Below are positions 33,441-45,046 of a stretch of 64,000 nt of DNA, one piece after another. Position 1 is the stretch's first letter, and each line of letters opens with the position of its first letter. The notes under the pieces were generated by a model. It did not search any database and had not been told where the DNA came from. It saw only the letters and a list, made by a program, of their open reading frames with translations. The translations under genes and the position numbers were made by a program. The DNA is from Pelobates cultripes (lineage: Eukaryota; Chordata; Amphibia; Anura; Pelobatidae), in contig OW240912.1 of the NCBI GenBank assembly GCA_933207985.1, positions 227,174,777 to 227,238,776 on the forward strand. The letters run 5' to 3'.

Positions 33441-35001
33441 CAGGGAGTGCAGAATTATTAGGCAAATGAGTATTTTGACCACATCATCCTCTTTATGCAT
33501 GTTGTCTTACTCCAAGCTGTATAGGCTTGAAAGCCTACTACCAATTAAGCATATTAGGTGATGTGCATCTCTGTAATGAGAAGGGGTGTGGTCTAATGAC
33601 ATCAACACCCTATATCAGGTGTGCATAATTATTAGGCAACTTCCTTTCCTTTGGCAAAATGGGTCAAAAGAAGGACTTGACAGGCTCAGAAAAGTCAAAA
33701 ATAGTGAGATATCTTGCAGAGGGATGCAGCACTCTTAAAATTGCAAAGCTTCTGAAGCGTGATCATCGAACAATCAAGCGTTTCATTCAAAATAGTCAAC
33801 AGGGTCGCAAGAAGCGTGTGGAAAAACCAAGGCGCAAAATAACTGCCCATGAACTGAGAAAAGTCAAGCGTGCAGCTGCCACGATGCCACTTGCCACCAG
33901 TTTTGCCATATTTCAGAGCTGCAACATCACTGGAGTGCCCAAAAGCACAAGGTGTGCAATACTCAAGAGACATGGCCAAGGTAAGAAAGGCTGAAAGACG
34001 ACCACCACTGAACAAGACACACAAGCTGAAACGTCAAGACTGGGCCAAGAAATATCTCAAGACTGATTTTTCTAAGGTTTTATGGACTGATGAAATGAGA
34101 GTGAGTCTTGATGGGCCAGATGGATGGGCCGTGGCTGGATTGGTAAAGGGCAGAGAGCTCCAGTCCGACTCAGGCGCCAGCAAGGTGGAGGTGGAGTACT
34201 GGTTTGGGCTGGTATCATCAAAGATGAGCTTGTGGGGCCTTTTCGGGTTGAGGATGGAGTCAAGCTCAACTCCCAGTCCTACTGCCAGTTCCTGAAGACA
34301 CCTTCTTCAAGCAGTGGTACAGGAAGAAGTCTGCATCCTTCAAGAAAAACATGATTTTCATGCAGGACAATGCTCCATCACACGCGTCCAAGTACTCCAC
34401 AGCGTGGCTGACAAGAAAGGGTATAAAAGAAGAAAATCTAATGACATAGCCTCCTTGTTCACCTGATCTGAACCCCATTGAGAACCTGTGGTCCATCATC
34501 AAATGTGAGATTTACAAGGAGGAAAACAGTACACCTCTCTGAACAGTGTCTGGGAGGCTGTGGTTGCTGCTGCACGCAATGTTGATGGTGAACAGATCAA
34601 AACACTGACAGAATCCATGGATGGCAGGCTTTTGAGTGTCCTTGCAAAGAAAGGTGGCTATATTGGTCACTGATTTGTTTTTGTTTTGTTTTTTGAATGT
34701 CAGAAATGTATATTTGTGAATGTTGAGATGTTATATTGGTTTCACTGGTAATAATAAATAATTGAAATGGGTATATATTTGTTTTTGTTAAGTTGCCTAA
34801 TAATTATGCACAGTAATAGTCACCTGCACACACAGATATCCCCCTAACATAGCTAAAACTAAAAAAAAACTAAAAACTACTTCCAAAAATATTCAGCTTT
34901 GATATTAATGAGTTTTTTGGGTTCATTGAGAACATGGTTGTTGTTCAATAATAAAATTAATCCTCAAAAATACAACTTGCCTAATAATTCTGCACTCCCT
35001 G
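33441..35001 (+). mobile_element. nearly full-length Tc1/mariner transposon
   Basis: The ends are perfect inverted repeats (cagggagtgcagaattatta at the left, complement at the right) and the element is flanked by TA dinucleotides (33439-33440, 35002-35003), the fixed target of this superfamily. Additional inner repeats (cataattattaggcaactt near 33626, complement near 34795) mark the subterminal regions. The 1561-bp length fits an autonomous Tc1/mariner, but the transposase is broken. Confidence 0.95.
33659..34673 (+). pseudogene. Tc1/mariner transposase, frameshifted
   Basis: The frame opens at ATG 33659 with MGQKKDLTGSEKSKIVRYLA and an N-terminal helix-turn-helix region (about residues 8-45), followed by a second DNA-binding region. 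Frame changes occur near 33960 and between about 34100 and 34200, and a stop (tag) lies at 34447. The catalytic landmarks are spread over frames: FSKVLWTDE (first Asp), QDNAPSH (second Asp, codon 34366-34368), PDLNPIENLW (Glu, codon 34480-34482). Counting in that last frame gives 37 residues between the second Asp and the Glu. The expected C-terminus (GGYIGH) ends at 34673. No active enzyme can be made. Confidence 0.9.
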
Positions 35002-35130
35002 TATATCAAAGAAAAAAATCTCAGCCAGCTCACTGTGATACGTTTAAAGCGTGCAGCATCAGATGGAATGCCGGAGGGGATCGTGACACCCAAAGCCATG
35101 CCGAAAAGGTAAGCAGGCAGAATAGCTGAC

Positions 35131-35374
35131 ACTTTATGAGACAAACATTTTTAAAAAAAGGGTAATAAGGGTGACTCCTTGTTGGCCAATTGTTTTAAAA
35201 AGGAAATAGTGTCGAAAAGAATCCCTGAGATCCACAGGCCTTTTCTAATTCTCCTAAAATAATCTGACCAGGTTTCTAGAAATATTATACCTCCTTAAAT
35301 AATCATTCTACATCTGTGTCCTGCAACATGCCTGCCACTATAAATCTCACGATTTTTGGTGACTTTTCAGCTTT
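35131..35374. other. unassigned
   Basis: Short stretch between the LTR-like end and the L1-type fragment. It may contain more of the L1-type element upstream of its recognisable frame. Confidence 0.3.
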
Positions 35375-35798
35375 GTTTTTTGCCGACCTCAGCTGCGGAC
35401 TTTCTATTGGTGGAAGTTATGGTTGAAGAGGTCCAGAAAGCCCTGGGATCCGTTAAATCTCACAAAAGCTCAGGCTCTGATGGGTTCATAGTCTTGTATT
35501 ATATGTTGTTTGAACAATTTCAACTGCCACAACTTTGCAAGTTATTTAATGTACCCATTCAAGGGGATTATTTTCCATCTGATATGTTAGCAGCCAACAT
35601 TTGCCTAATCCACAAACCTGATAAGGACCATAGCAACTACCATCAAATTTCCTTACTCAATGGTAACTTTAAATTAATGACCAAAATTCTGGCCAACAGA
35701 CTTAAAATCTTTTTAGTTAAAATGATTCATCCTGACCAAGGCTTCAATTTAATAAGCTTTCCAAATGATTCAATACTGTTAGAAAAACTTTCCAAATG
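35375..35798 (+). pseudogene. L1/Tx1-clade LINE reverse transcriptase fragment
   Basis: One frame reads EEVQKALGSVKSHKSSGSDGF (fingers region), ANICLIHKPDKD, YHQISLLN and KILANRLK with IHPDQGF following, the order seen at the N-terminal side of L1/Tx1 reverse transcriptases. The catalytic FADD motif and everything downstream are missing. The fragment stops at 35798 where short tandem repeats begin. Substitutions at normally fixed positions (KSSGSDG where K-P-G-PDG is usual) also point to an old copy. It is distinct from the CR1 LINEs of this window. Confidence 0.82.
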
Positions 35799-35804
35799 AT
35801 TTAT

Positions 35805-35930
35805 CTATGGAAGTCTGCACTCCCAGTGCTCCAAGCCAGCCTTGACTGCTTCCTTCTGCACTCCCAGTGCTACAAGCCAGCCTTAACTGCTTTCCTTCTG
35901 CACTCCCAGTGCTCTCCAGACACTATTGCC
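35805..35930. repeat. short tandem repeat, ~50-bp unit, ~3 copies
   Basis: ctgcactcccagtgct plus ccaagccagccttgactgct is repeated from 35815 on, with small changes in each copy. Confidence 0.8.
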
Positions 35931-36127
35931 CTCAAACTATTGCATGTGAAAAGAAGTCATTGAGTGAATATGTATACATGCTGTATTATCAGGGCCGGAC
36001 TGGCCCACCGGGATACCGGGATATTTCCCGGTGGGCCGCGGCACCTGGGGGCCGGCCGCGTTCCTGGCTTGAGCTGCCGGGCCGGGTGTCAGCTTCCCAG
36101 GTCCGGCGGCACTCCACTCACTGCTGT

Positions 36128-36241
36128 GGCTGATGGAGGAGGAGCATGTCTCTGTACCATGCTCCCTCGCGGTTCCCACAATTCCCGGCACAGGAACCAC
36201 GAGGGAGCATGGTACAGAGACATGCTCCTCCTCCATCAGCC
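36128..36241. repeat. palindrome with ~45-bp arms
   Basis: tggctgatggaggaggagca continuing to catgctccctcg is mirrored by cgagggagcatg continuing to tgctcctcctccatcagcca, around a ~20-bp centre. It lies inside the hAT-like element. Confidence 0.88.
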
Positions 36242-36339
36242 ACAGCAGTGACAGGAGCAGGGCCGCTGGACCGGAGAAAGTGCCACCCTGCCAGGCGGCT
36301 CCAGCCAGGAACGCGGCCGGCCCCCTGACTTCTCCAGGT

Positions 36340-37060
36340 AAAGGGGGGGGAGAGGGGAATAGAGGGAGGAGGGAGAGACACAGGGAAAGGGGGAGGAGGA
36401 GGGAGAGACACAGAGAGAAGGGGGAGAGACACAGGGAAAGGGGAGGAAAGAGATGGGGAGGAGGGGAGAGAGACACAGGGAAAGGGGGAGGGAGAGATGG
36501 GAGGGAGAGAGATACAGGGAAAGGGGGAGGGAGAGAGATGGGGAGGAGGGGAGAACCTTACAGGGAAAGGGGAAAGAGATGGGGAGAGACACAGGGGAAA
36601 GGGGAGGGAGAGATGGGCAGAGATACAGGGGGAGAGGAGGTAGAGGGAGGAGGGAGGAGGGAGGCACAGGGAAAGGAGGGAGATAGATGGGAGAGACACA
36701 GGGAAAGGGGAGGGAGAGAGAGATGGGGAGAGACACAAGGAAAGCAGGGAGGAGAGGGAGATGGGAGAGACACAGGGAAAGGGGGAAGGGGAGAGATGTT
36801 AAGGGGAGAGACAAGAAAAGGGGGGAGGAGAGAGATGGGAGGGAGAGACAGGGAAAGGGGGAGGGAGAGAGATGGGGAGGAGGGAGAGACACAGGGAAAG
36901 GGGGGAGGAAGAGACACAGGGAAAGGGGGGGAAGAGGCAGAGGGGGAAGAGAGAGACAAAGAGGGAGAAATGAGAGAGAGACACACAAGGGGAGGGGAAG
37001 AAAGAGGCAGAGGGAGAAGAGAGAGACTGTGAAGGAGAGGGGAGACATTGACACAGAGGA
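36340..37060. repeat. purine-rich (GA) minisatellite
   Basis: About 700 bp almost purely of A and G on this strand, built from gagagacacagggaaagggg variants of 20-45 bp. Very long open frames (for example 36133-37032, Arg/Glu/Gly-rich, and Ser/Pro/Leu-rich on the other strand) exist because the repeat lacks stops. Such tracts can form triplex DNA. Confidence 0.92.
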
Positions 37061-37182
37061 GCAGTGAGGGGGAGAAAGAAACATACAGAGTGACTGGCGA
37101 GACAAAAAGGCACACAGAGGGGCTGGAGATAAAGAGACACACATAGGGGCAGTATATATCACTGGTGGATGGGGGGGGCAAC

Positions 37183-37183
37183 G

Positions 37184-37215
<32 letters not shown>
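37183..37215. repeat. (TA)n microsatellite
   Basis: TA run within the hAT-like element, followed by unassigned AT-rich DNA up to the right terminus. Confidence 0.85.
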
Positions 37216-37219
<4 letters not shown>

Positions 37220-37699
37220 ATTATATTTACACATATTAATGTACATTTATAAATGCATAATACACAGAGAAATTTCATTAATATGTACCATATGTAATGA
37301 GCAGATATTGGCCCAGTCTTGTTGCTAGGTGCATACTCCAGCACAATAACATATTTAAAGTGAAGAGCACACCCACAGGACTTCAAAATAAACATTTTTT
37401 ACAGTTGTGCCCTACATACATTCACCATTTCAGTCCCATTAACAAGCTTTCCTTAATATGTCAAGGTAGTTGGACTGAAACATTGATTACATGCAAAGGC
37501 ACGTCTGCTTAAAATAAATCTGCACTTTTGTTTATTTTGAAGCCTATGAGTGCGCTTTTTACATTGAAGTACTTTTTAATTTTAAGTTATCTGTTCTAAC
37601 TCTGTATCTGCACACTATGCTGGCGCGACGCATTATAGGGCTGGTAAATATTTTTTTTCCAGGGCTGCTTTTAATTCCCAGTCCAGCCCTGTGTATTAT

Positions 37700-38225
37700 A
37701 AATAGTTTCCAGACAAGAAAATCATCCTGAACTTCTGGTTTATGAGAACACCGAAACAAAAAAGTTAGAAACATGGTTGCATGCCTTTTTTATGCACAGT
37801 GGAGGCTGGTCCATAGGTGTAGGTGAGGCCCTTCCCATTCTATTGACATGGTAAGTAAAGACTAATGATTACTGTGTGTTAAAGTAAAATGTTTTGCATC
37901 CTGAGTAACTCTGCAGCTTCCTCCCCTCACTCCCCCCTTGCACAAAGTATTTATTTTTTATATATCCGTTAGAGTCCATTGGTGGCTACACTTGGCACAT
38001 CAAATATTTTTAAACATGTCCCATGATTCCCAGACTCAGCCATATATGATAATTTGTTTTATTTTTAATGTATTCTTTATTTTTGTTGTGCATGTATAAT
38101 ACAAGACTGCATTCTGCACTATTGTACGACATATAACATAAAAATAGTAAGAATGAAAGTATAAGTAGATTGGGCAATGAGATATAAAACAAAGCCACTG
38201 GGGCCCCACTATTAACTTATCTTTA
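37700..38225. other. unassigned intergenic DNA
   Basis: Contains cagtggaggctggtcc at 37798, which could be a hAT-like terminus, but no matching end was found. No coding region. Confidence 0.35.
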
Positions 38226-39176
38226 ACTCTTAGGGAAGGCACGAGAGGACTACAGCTAGCAATAAGTAGGAGAAGAGCATACATTTCAAATGTGTGCAAC
38301 CAAGCCCTACATACTGGCCCCTCAGCCCAGCACCAACATATCTTGATGTAAGTGGAAGTGAGTCCCAGCGAAATGACAAGTCCGCCATGAGCCGAGCCTC
38401 CAGCTCCCGCATCTGGCACCCCCTGATCTGGATCCTCTGTAGACCAGTAACCAAGCTCCTGAATAGGCCCACCAGGCAGTTTCCTTGCCGGCGTTTACCC
38501 CTCCTGGGTGCTAGGCTGTGATCTTCTTCCCGAGGCTCGAGGCCTAGGTAAGTGGCCAAAGGTGTCTGCCCTGTTTGCCAAGTTAGTGGTAGAGTGTGGC
38601 TGAATGCACTTTTCCAGCTTCTGTGGATGTGCATGCTTGGCAGCTGTACATTGAAGCAGATTGGCTCAGGAGCGAGTATACCATGTGTCAAATGCTTTCC
38701 TAAATGAGTCAGTTAGCAGACCCAGCCTCATGGTTGGTTTCAGAGAAGCTTGTTCAGCTGCCATTTTGTTCCAGGCATTCAGGACTCCTATTGCATAGTA
38801 AACCAAGGTTCTTCTCTTCAGGCAGCATTGGATTCCCTCAGTGGAGACTGGGATAACCACCAGCGGTCCAAAGTGGGATGAAACGGGACCAGATTCACCT
38901 CCGATGTGCAGCAAGTGGCAGGGATGCAAGGTGGTGGCCATCCATCTCACTTCTTGCTCATCTAGGCCGGAGGTCTCAGAATCTTGCAGGGGTGACCGGA
39001 GCTCCTGTATTCCCAAAGTTAGGCTGTTCAGCATCACTAACATTTTGACTCATAATATATTGCAGCTTCCAGTGTCAGGAATGTGTTCAATACGTTAATA
39101 ATCAGCTTACAAAGCTGTTGGCGGTAGGAGCTGATCTGGCATGTGACTTATCAGCATGGCAGTCCGGCCCCGCCAA
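38226..39176 (-). repeat. possible LINE 5' region (minus strand)
   Basis: Read on the minus strand it starts near 39171 with ggcggggccggactgccatg, a GC-rich head recalling 28694. It continues with two open frames (39043-38666, 125 codons; 38691-38230, 153 codons) that overlap slightly. Neither shows a domain I know. It could be an L1-type 5' region or an unrelated single-copy sequence. Confidence 0.3.
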
Positions 39177-41085
39177 CCTATATGATATATTTTTTATACA
39201 ATAGCAGCCCTGATTCTTTTACACAATGCAACACATTGACCTTGTTTCAAAGCATTAAATTAACAAGGATTAATTTTATTGGGGGAAGAGAGAAATGGGA
39301 TAAAAGAGTAAGAGTGATAATACCAATATTCCTACTTTTGTGACTGAGTATAATAAAAAAAGAAGGAGAAATGAAGGCTAACTTCAGTAGATAAAGTGTG
39401 ATAGTAAATGTGATAGCTCTCTCTGCAATGTCATTTGATATACTGGTTATAACACTTTCTTGTTAGAGGAGTAAAAAAAAACCTGAAACCAAATCTCTGA
39501 TTTGCTTTTACTGACTCATATTTCACTAATGGCTGAGATGTGCAACCCATCATGAAATATCTCACATATTTTTTTTACATTTCACAAAGCATTCTTCTTA
39601 AATAATGCTCCTACAGTACAGTATGATTGTCAATTGTTTGTTATGACTTAGCGAACAAAATAAATATTTAGTCCAGCACGTATTTCCAAATCTTTAGACT
39701 AAATAAAACACTGCAAATATTAAAAAGACATATCAGAATAAGTATTGTAATAAATATGGCAATGTTTTACTCGTGCATATTTGCTAGAGGAGACAGTGTG
39801 AATTATTAACCCATATAAGTTCTTGACACATCGCACAGACACAGAAAATTGGATAAAATTCATGTCTTCAGAGACCTACAATCTATTACAGAGATGTTAA
39901 ACAATATTCACATTCGAACCTGTTGCTCAGCTCGACCTCAGCAAGTTGAAGGTCATCCCGGAGCCAGTATCCAGGGTATCACAAGGGATAGGAGTTCGGT
40001 GGGGGTGAGATCATACAGTTACAAGTTGGCTGACTATGGCCTACGGGGATTATCCTGAGCTATCCATTTCTTGCAGATTTTGGCTGTATAAAAGCTCTGC
40101 TTGACTTGCAGCAGAAACCAAATAGCAATCATTACATTAAAGATAACTGTTTCACTACTTGGGAAGAGAAATGTTAATCATTTTGCATTTCAGACTCTTT
40201 ATATTTTTACAAACAAAATAGCATTATGACAGCTTATGATTTTTAACTGTTAGAAAGAAATCATCATATAAAAGCCATGCTTCACTTAAGGATCACATTA
40301 TGAAATATTTACTGGTAGGTCATTCCCTTCTAGTCCTATTTATTGGTAGATATGATTATGTTGTTTTGCAATACAAAACAATGTCCAAACAGAATCACTT
40401 TCTTTTTCATTTGCACCAGTATCTGTCTCCTCAGGCTTTTCTCTGCCTGTTGGTTATTGTTGATTTCTCTGCCTGTTGGTTATTGTTAATCATGCAAAGG
40501 TATGGTAACTTGCTTACCTTTTTCCTACCCAAAGTGTACTGGAGCCCACATGGGTCATACTGTATAGTCGAGCTAAACAGTAGCTAGTGCACACATGCTA
40601 TATTTTTATCAGCATATGTGCAGGCTAAAACATCATATATGTATAATTTAAAAGATGAAATGGTTCCCTGAACTGTGCTTGTGAGTTCAGAGTATACTTA
40701 CCATAGTACGAAGACTTCCATCTACCTAACTTTTTATACTAATCAATAGATGGACTTTGTTTTTAGAGGATGCAAATGCAAGCCAATTCAAAATTTGAGC
40801 TTACAATATAGTAGAGAATTTAATCTCACTAATAATAAGCCATAGATGCACATCATAAAACGTGGGCTAGAAAGAGGTCCGGGCTGGATAAGAAATATTG
40901 TGTTATCCTAGTAAATAACTCTACTACAAATGCTATACTAACCTACCCCAGTGCTGGAGCTGGATATGATCATAGATCTAAGCAGATATGTTGGATTTAC
41001 ATTTTCTTTGTCACAACAGCTGCCTATGACTGCATTTGTGATGTATAGCAAACCTACTAATGTCTATGTGGACCATAGGCTAACA
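39177..41085. other. unassigned AT-rich DNA
   Basis: No coding, RNA or repeat boundary seen, except a 25-bp tandem duplication (ctctgcctgttggttattgt, near 40440 and 40468). Confidence 0.45.
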
Positions 41086-41300
41086 CACGGGGTGTGCTGG
41101 GTTTGCCAGGTGTTTTCCTCTCGCGAGGTCGGAGCATTGCCGCGGTAACGATCAAATCTCGCAAGAGTGAACTCTAGCCCCACAGGCTAGAGTTCACTCA
41201 CCACTGGACCACCAGGGATGGCAGCAGCACGGTCCGCCCTCCCTACAAAAGGTAAGAAGGGAGTGGGCTATTAACTAAACGGTACCCCCACTCCCACACA
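41086..41300. repeat. dispersed repeat with 15-bp hairpin
   Basis: gagtgaactctagcc (41166-41180) and its complement ggctagagttcactc (41186-41200) form a stem with a 5-base loop. The region is moderately GC-rich, flanked by AT-rich DNA, and runs into a CA satellite, as several other repeats here do. Confidence 0.5.
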
Positions 41301-41636
41301 ATACACAGAAACAGCACACATACAGAGGGCCCTTACTCAGCACACACTAACAGCACTCACACACATACAGCACCCACACACTAACAGCACCCTCACACTA
41401 ACAGCACCCTCACACACACAGTACCCACAGACACTAACAGCACCCTCACACATACATGCACATACATACACACACAGCACACACACACATACAGCACCCT
41501 TACACACACAAAACCCTTACACATACACACACAGCACACACTAACAGCACCCTCACACACACACAGGACCCTTACACACCGCACCCTTACACATACACAC
41601 ACACACTAACAGTGCCCGCGCACACGCAGCACCCTT

Positions 41637-41667
<31 letters not shown>

Positions 41668-41712
41668 CAGCACCCTCACACACAGCACCCTTACACACAA
41701 CACCCTTACATT
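41301..41712. repeat. CA-rich minisatellite
   Basis: Irregular units of the form cacactaacagcaccctcaca with varying CA runs. The His/Thr- and Cys/Val-rich reading frames across it are repeat artefacts. Confidence 0.9.
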
Positions 41713-44144
41713 GGCATGCAGGCACATAGATGTCACAAGATATGCTTTCTGTCTCCCCTGCGGGGGATTGCTGTTCTTCGAAAAACAATCTACCCATGAC
41801 TCTTGTTTATGCTCCATACTATTATATGTTTTCAAATTGTTTTACATGCCTTCCAAAGTTACTGATCAGCATATCGAAGTGCTATCTCATATTGCCTCTA
41901 AATACCTCTGCGTAGGCGGCCATAATATCTCAGTATATGTATGCTCGACCTTTACAATTCAAAATAAATTCCAAAAACTTGTTTCGTGAATTCAGAACCA
42001 CTACATTGTTACAAATCTCAAGTCAAAATAAAAAAGTTGTTACAAATGTATAGACTGCATAACCTCTAGTCACATTAATTCTGGCTCTTCATTCTCCCAT
42101 CCACAAAGTGGAGTTTGCATTCCCATAAAGCACTACATCACATGTACCACTGACCATATCATTTATTTGATTACTTGTCCAGGCAGATTGTCATACATTG
42201 GCAAAATCATTCTATTATTAAGAGACTTGTCTGCGTGACAACACAGAATGCCTGTCCTTTGGTTCATTGCCATAGATCATGTACCACCTCCACCATGAGC
42301 AAGAGATTGGTCCAAAATACTCTTGCAGGGAGACCTACCAGATTTATTGTTTGAATACTGTGACTCTGAAGGGACTGAATGAATGTATTGCTTTATCTAT
42401 GCTTCTGTGACTCTGATCTAGTTTATCCCTATAGGATTGTTTAGTATTATATTTAGAGCAAATGTTTTGCTCTTTTTTTCTTCTCTTCATTAATAACTAA
42501 GTATCTTTGATATGGCTTATTTCCATCTAGCATGTGTGTCTAAGTTAGTGTTCATTTACTTCTAACATTGTGCAGAACAGTCAGTGTGAGGTTTTTCTTT
42601 TCCACCCTTTGCCACTGTTTAGTAGTTTGACTTCACTTCACTGATTTTAACATTAAGCACAATTTCACATCTCTTTAATAGTTTATACATTTTGTGATTG
42701 CTTTCTTAGGATGTACAGATGTCCTAAACAGTTGATTCTCCCATTGACTCTCACCTCATAATGATATACTTGTTCTTCACAAAGCACTATACACCCTGAC
42801 ACATCTTTACATTGATCTTGTTGCACAGATACGCCCTCATGATGATTCCCCTTTCACTTCTGGGTTTTCCTTTGTGGAAAGTCTCTAGCACTTTGGTAAT
42901 TAGTAATCGTGATTTTCTTTATGTCTATATATACATTCAATCTCACTGTGGTTATTTGGAGAAAATGGAATTGTGGGCACACAGGGACATTTCTCAATAG
43001 TGGTGCTGCCATAAAGACCAAAATATATAATACAATACATGCAAAATGTTATTATTAAAAAAGACCAGAATTGGTCAAAACATTGATCTTTTTGTTTAAC
43101 TTGGAACACCATTAAACTTATGTTCGGACCTGAGAGTGCATCCATTATTTGTGGTTGTCAATTATAACGCAGAATAGGACTGAGACAAGTGTGTTTTTTG
43201 ACCCCTTGAAACAGATTGCCAAGCATTGGTATATATATATATATACAATGTTTAAATTAATAATGCAAACACAGTAAATAAAGTAAATTCACAGCAAATA
43301 AAATGTGCATCAGGGGAATAGTGACACTAATTTCGAAATGAAACATTTGCAAATCAGTAGTAATAATAATAATTATTATTATCATATCAAGGTATTTTAC
43401 CAGGAAAGACACATTTAGATTTTTTAAGTTTGCCCTGGAGTATAGATGCTATTATTACCCAACATTTTAATAAAATTAAAATTGAAAGATATTGCAGTAA
43501 GGGTTTATCAACTTTTATTAGTTTATGTAGCAGCTGATGCATTTCCCTTGGATACAGGAATTACCATCAAAATTACACATCATAGATTAATTCAAAACAA
43601 GACAAATTGGAATGTTCATATAAATATACAAATTAATTTCCCAAACAGTTCCAAGAGTTGTCATTGGGATTTAAATGAGGTCTCCTGGACTGATTAGAAA
43701 AGTTCCAGTACTGCCAAAAATGTACTGAAAACTACATGCATTCTAGCATTTACTGACTGACATTTCATAAATAATGCTGCTTTATTTATAATGCAGAGTA
43801 ATCTAATGTTAACCAAGGTCCATTTTATGCCTTATTTTTTTAATTACCATAATATACTTTATATTATATCCATTACGTTATGTTATATCCATTTAATGCA
43901 GTTGTTTTTAATGAGTTTGTCCACCTTAGGTGTTTGTAGACATTGCAGGATTAGAGCTCTTGTACACCAATAAGGTAACTTTGCCTACATGCCTCATCAG
44001 TTTTTTGCAGTCAGCCGGTTACAGTTGTTGTTTCAATGTGTACGGAGTTAACTGTTTACCAATGTTTATAAATAAAGCTGTTGGCAGTTTATAGCTCCAA
44101 ACCTATTAGTGTATAATAATGAATTGCGATTTGTCTGGATTTGG
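41713..44144. other. unassigned AT-rich DNA
   Basis: About 2.4 kb without a recognisable gene. Small features only: a TA run at 43229-43244, taataataataattattatt near 43360, and aataaa near 44070. Confidence 0.45.
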
Positions 44145-44442
44145 GGGGCAATCAGCCATCATCTAAATTCCATAACTCCAGCCACTCTAGCTCCTCCCCT
44201 CCTCCTTTTAAAAAGGTGATTTACTTACCTTTTTCTAGTGCTGCACGGGTCTTCTCGTGGCTGGCCCGCCCACGCTCTTTCTCCTTAGGAAAGCATTGGG
44301 ACTCTAAGGCACAAGTGGAGCAAAATGCCATGCTGTGCCAATCAGCATCTCCTCATAAAGATTTATTGACTCAATGCATCTTTATGAGGAATGTTCAGTG
44401 TCTCCATTAAGCTGTAGTTGTTCTCGTGACTACAGTGTCCCT
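44145..44442. mobile_element. TTAA-type MITE, right end
   Basis: The right end reads gactacagtgtccct followed by TTAA (44443-44446). Read inward from the right it starts TTAA agggacactgtagtc, a form I associate with short TTAA-target elements of frogs. A hairpin cctcataaagat / atctttatgagg lies at 44352-44391. No convincing left end is visible. Confidence 0.5.
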
Positions 44443-44545
44443 TTAAATGGCACTATAGTAGAAACATAGAATGTGACGGCAGGTAAGAACCATTTGGCCC
44501 ATCTAGTCTGCCCAATTTTCTAAATACTTTCATTAGTCCCTGGCC

Positions 44546-44887
44546 TTATCTTATAGTTAGGATAGCCTTATGCCTATCCCACGCATGCTTAAACTCCTTT
44601 ACTGTGTTTACCTCTACCACTTCAGCTGGAAGGCTATTCCATGCATCCACTACCCTCTCAGTAAAGTAATACTTCCTGATATTATTTTTAAACCTTTGTC
44701 CCTCTAATTTAAGACTATGTCCTCTTGTTGTGGTAGTTTTTCTTCTTTTAAATATAGTCTCCTCCTTTACTGTGTTGATTCCCTTTATGTATTTAAATGT
44801 TTCTATCATATCCCCCCTGTCTCGTCTTTCCTCCAAACTATACATGTTAAGATCCTTTAACCTTTCCTGGTAAGTTTTATCCCGCAA
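44546..44887 (-). pseudogene. CR1 LINE C-terminal coding region
   Basis: A 113-codon open frame reads [20 protein letters not shown] and ends VVEVNTVKEFKHAWDRHK, the C-terminal end of the CR1-like ORF2 in this family. The same wording, more damaged, occurs at 1937-2293 and 2445-2771. It is separated by a frame change from the reverse transcriptase core. Confidence 0.75.
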
Positions 44888-45046
44888 TCCATGTACCAGT
44901 TTAGTAGCCCTTCTCTGAACCCTCTCTAAGGTATCAATATCCTTCTGAAGATATGGTCTCTAGTACTGTGAACAATACTCCAAGTGAGGTCTCACCAGTG
45001 TTCTGTACAATGGCATGAGCACTTCCCTCTTTCTACTGCTAATACC

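Larger units (their letters stand above)
35990..37691. mobile_element. hAT-like transposon with perfect 8-bp target duplication
   Basis: The left end cagggccggactgg and the right end (complement cagggctggactgg) form 14-bp inverted repeats with one mismatch. The flanks are identical 8-bp direct repeats, tgtattat (35982-35989 and 37692-37699). Ends and duplication fit the hAT superfamily. There is no transposase. The interior carries a palindrome (36128-36241), a purine-rich minisatellite and a TA run, so the 1.7-kb length is mostly repeat expansion. Confidence 0.88.

Noticed and set aside
36118..37246. Open frames of up to 336 codons, Arg/Glu/Gly-rich on one strand and Ser/Pro/Leu-rich on the other
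   Set aside because: A purine-only minisatellite lacks stop codons, so length carries no information. The frames lie within a hAT-like element.
41456..41989. 177-codon frame over the CA minisatellite
   Set aside because: The first half is repeat translation and the rest has no recognisable domain.
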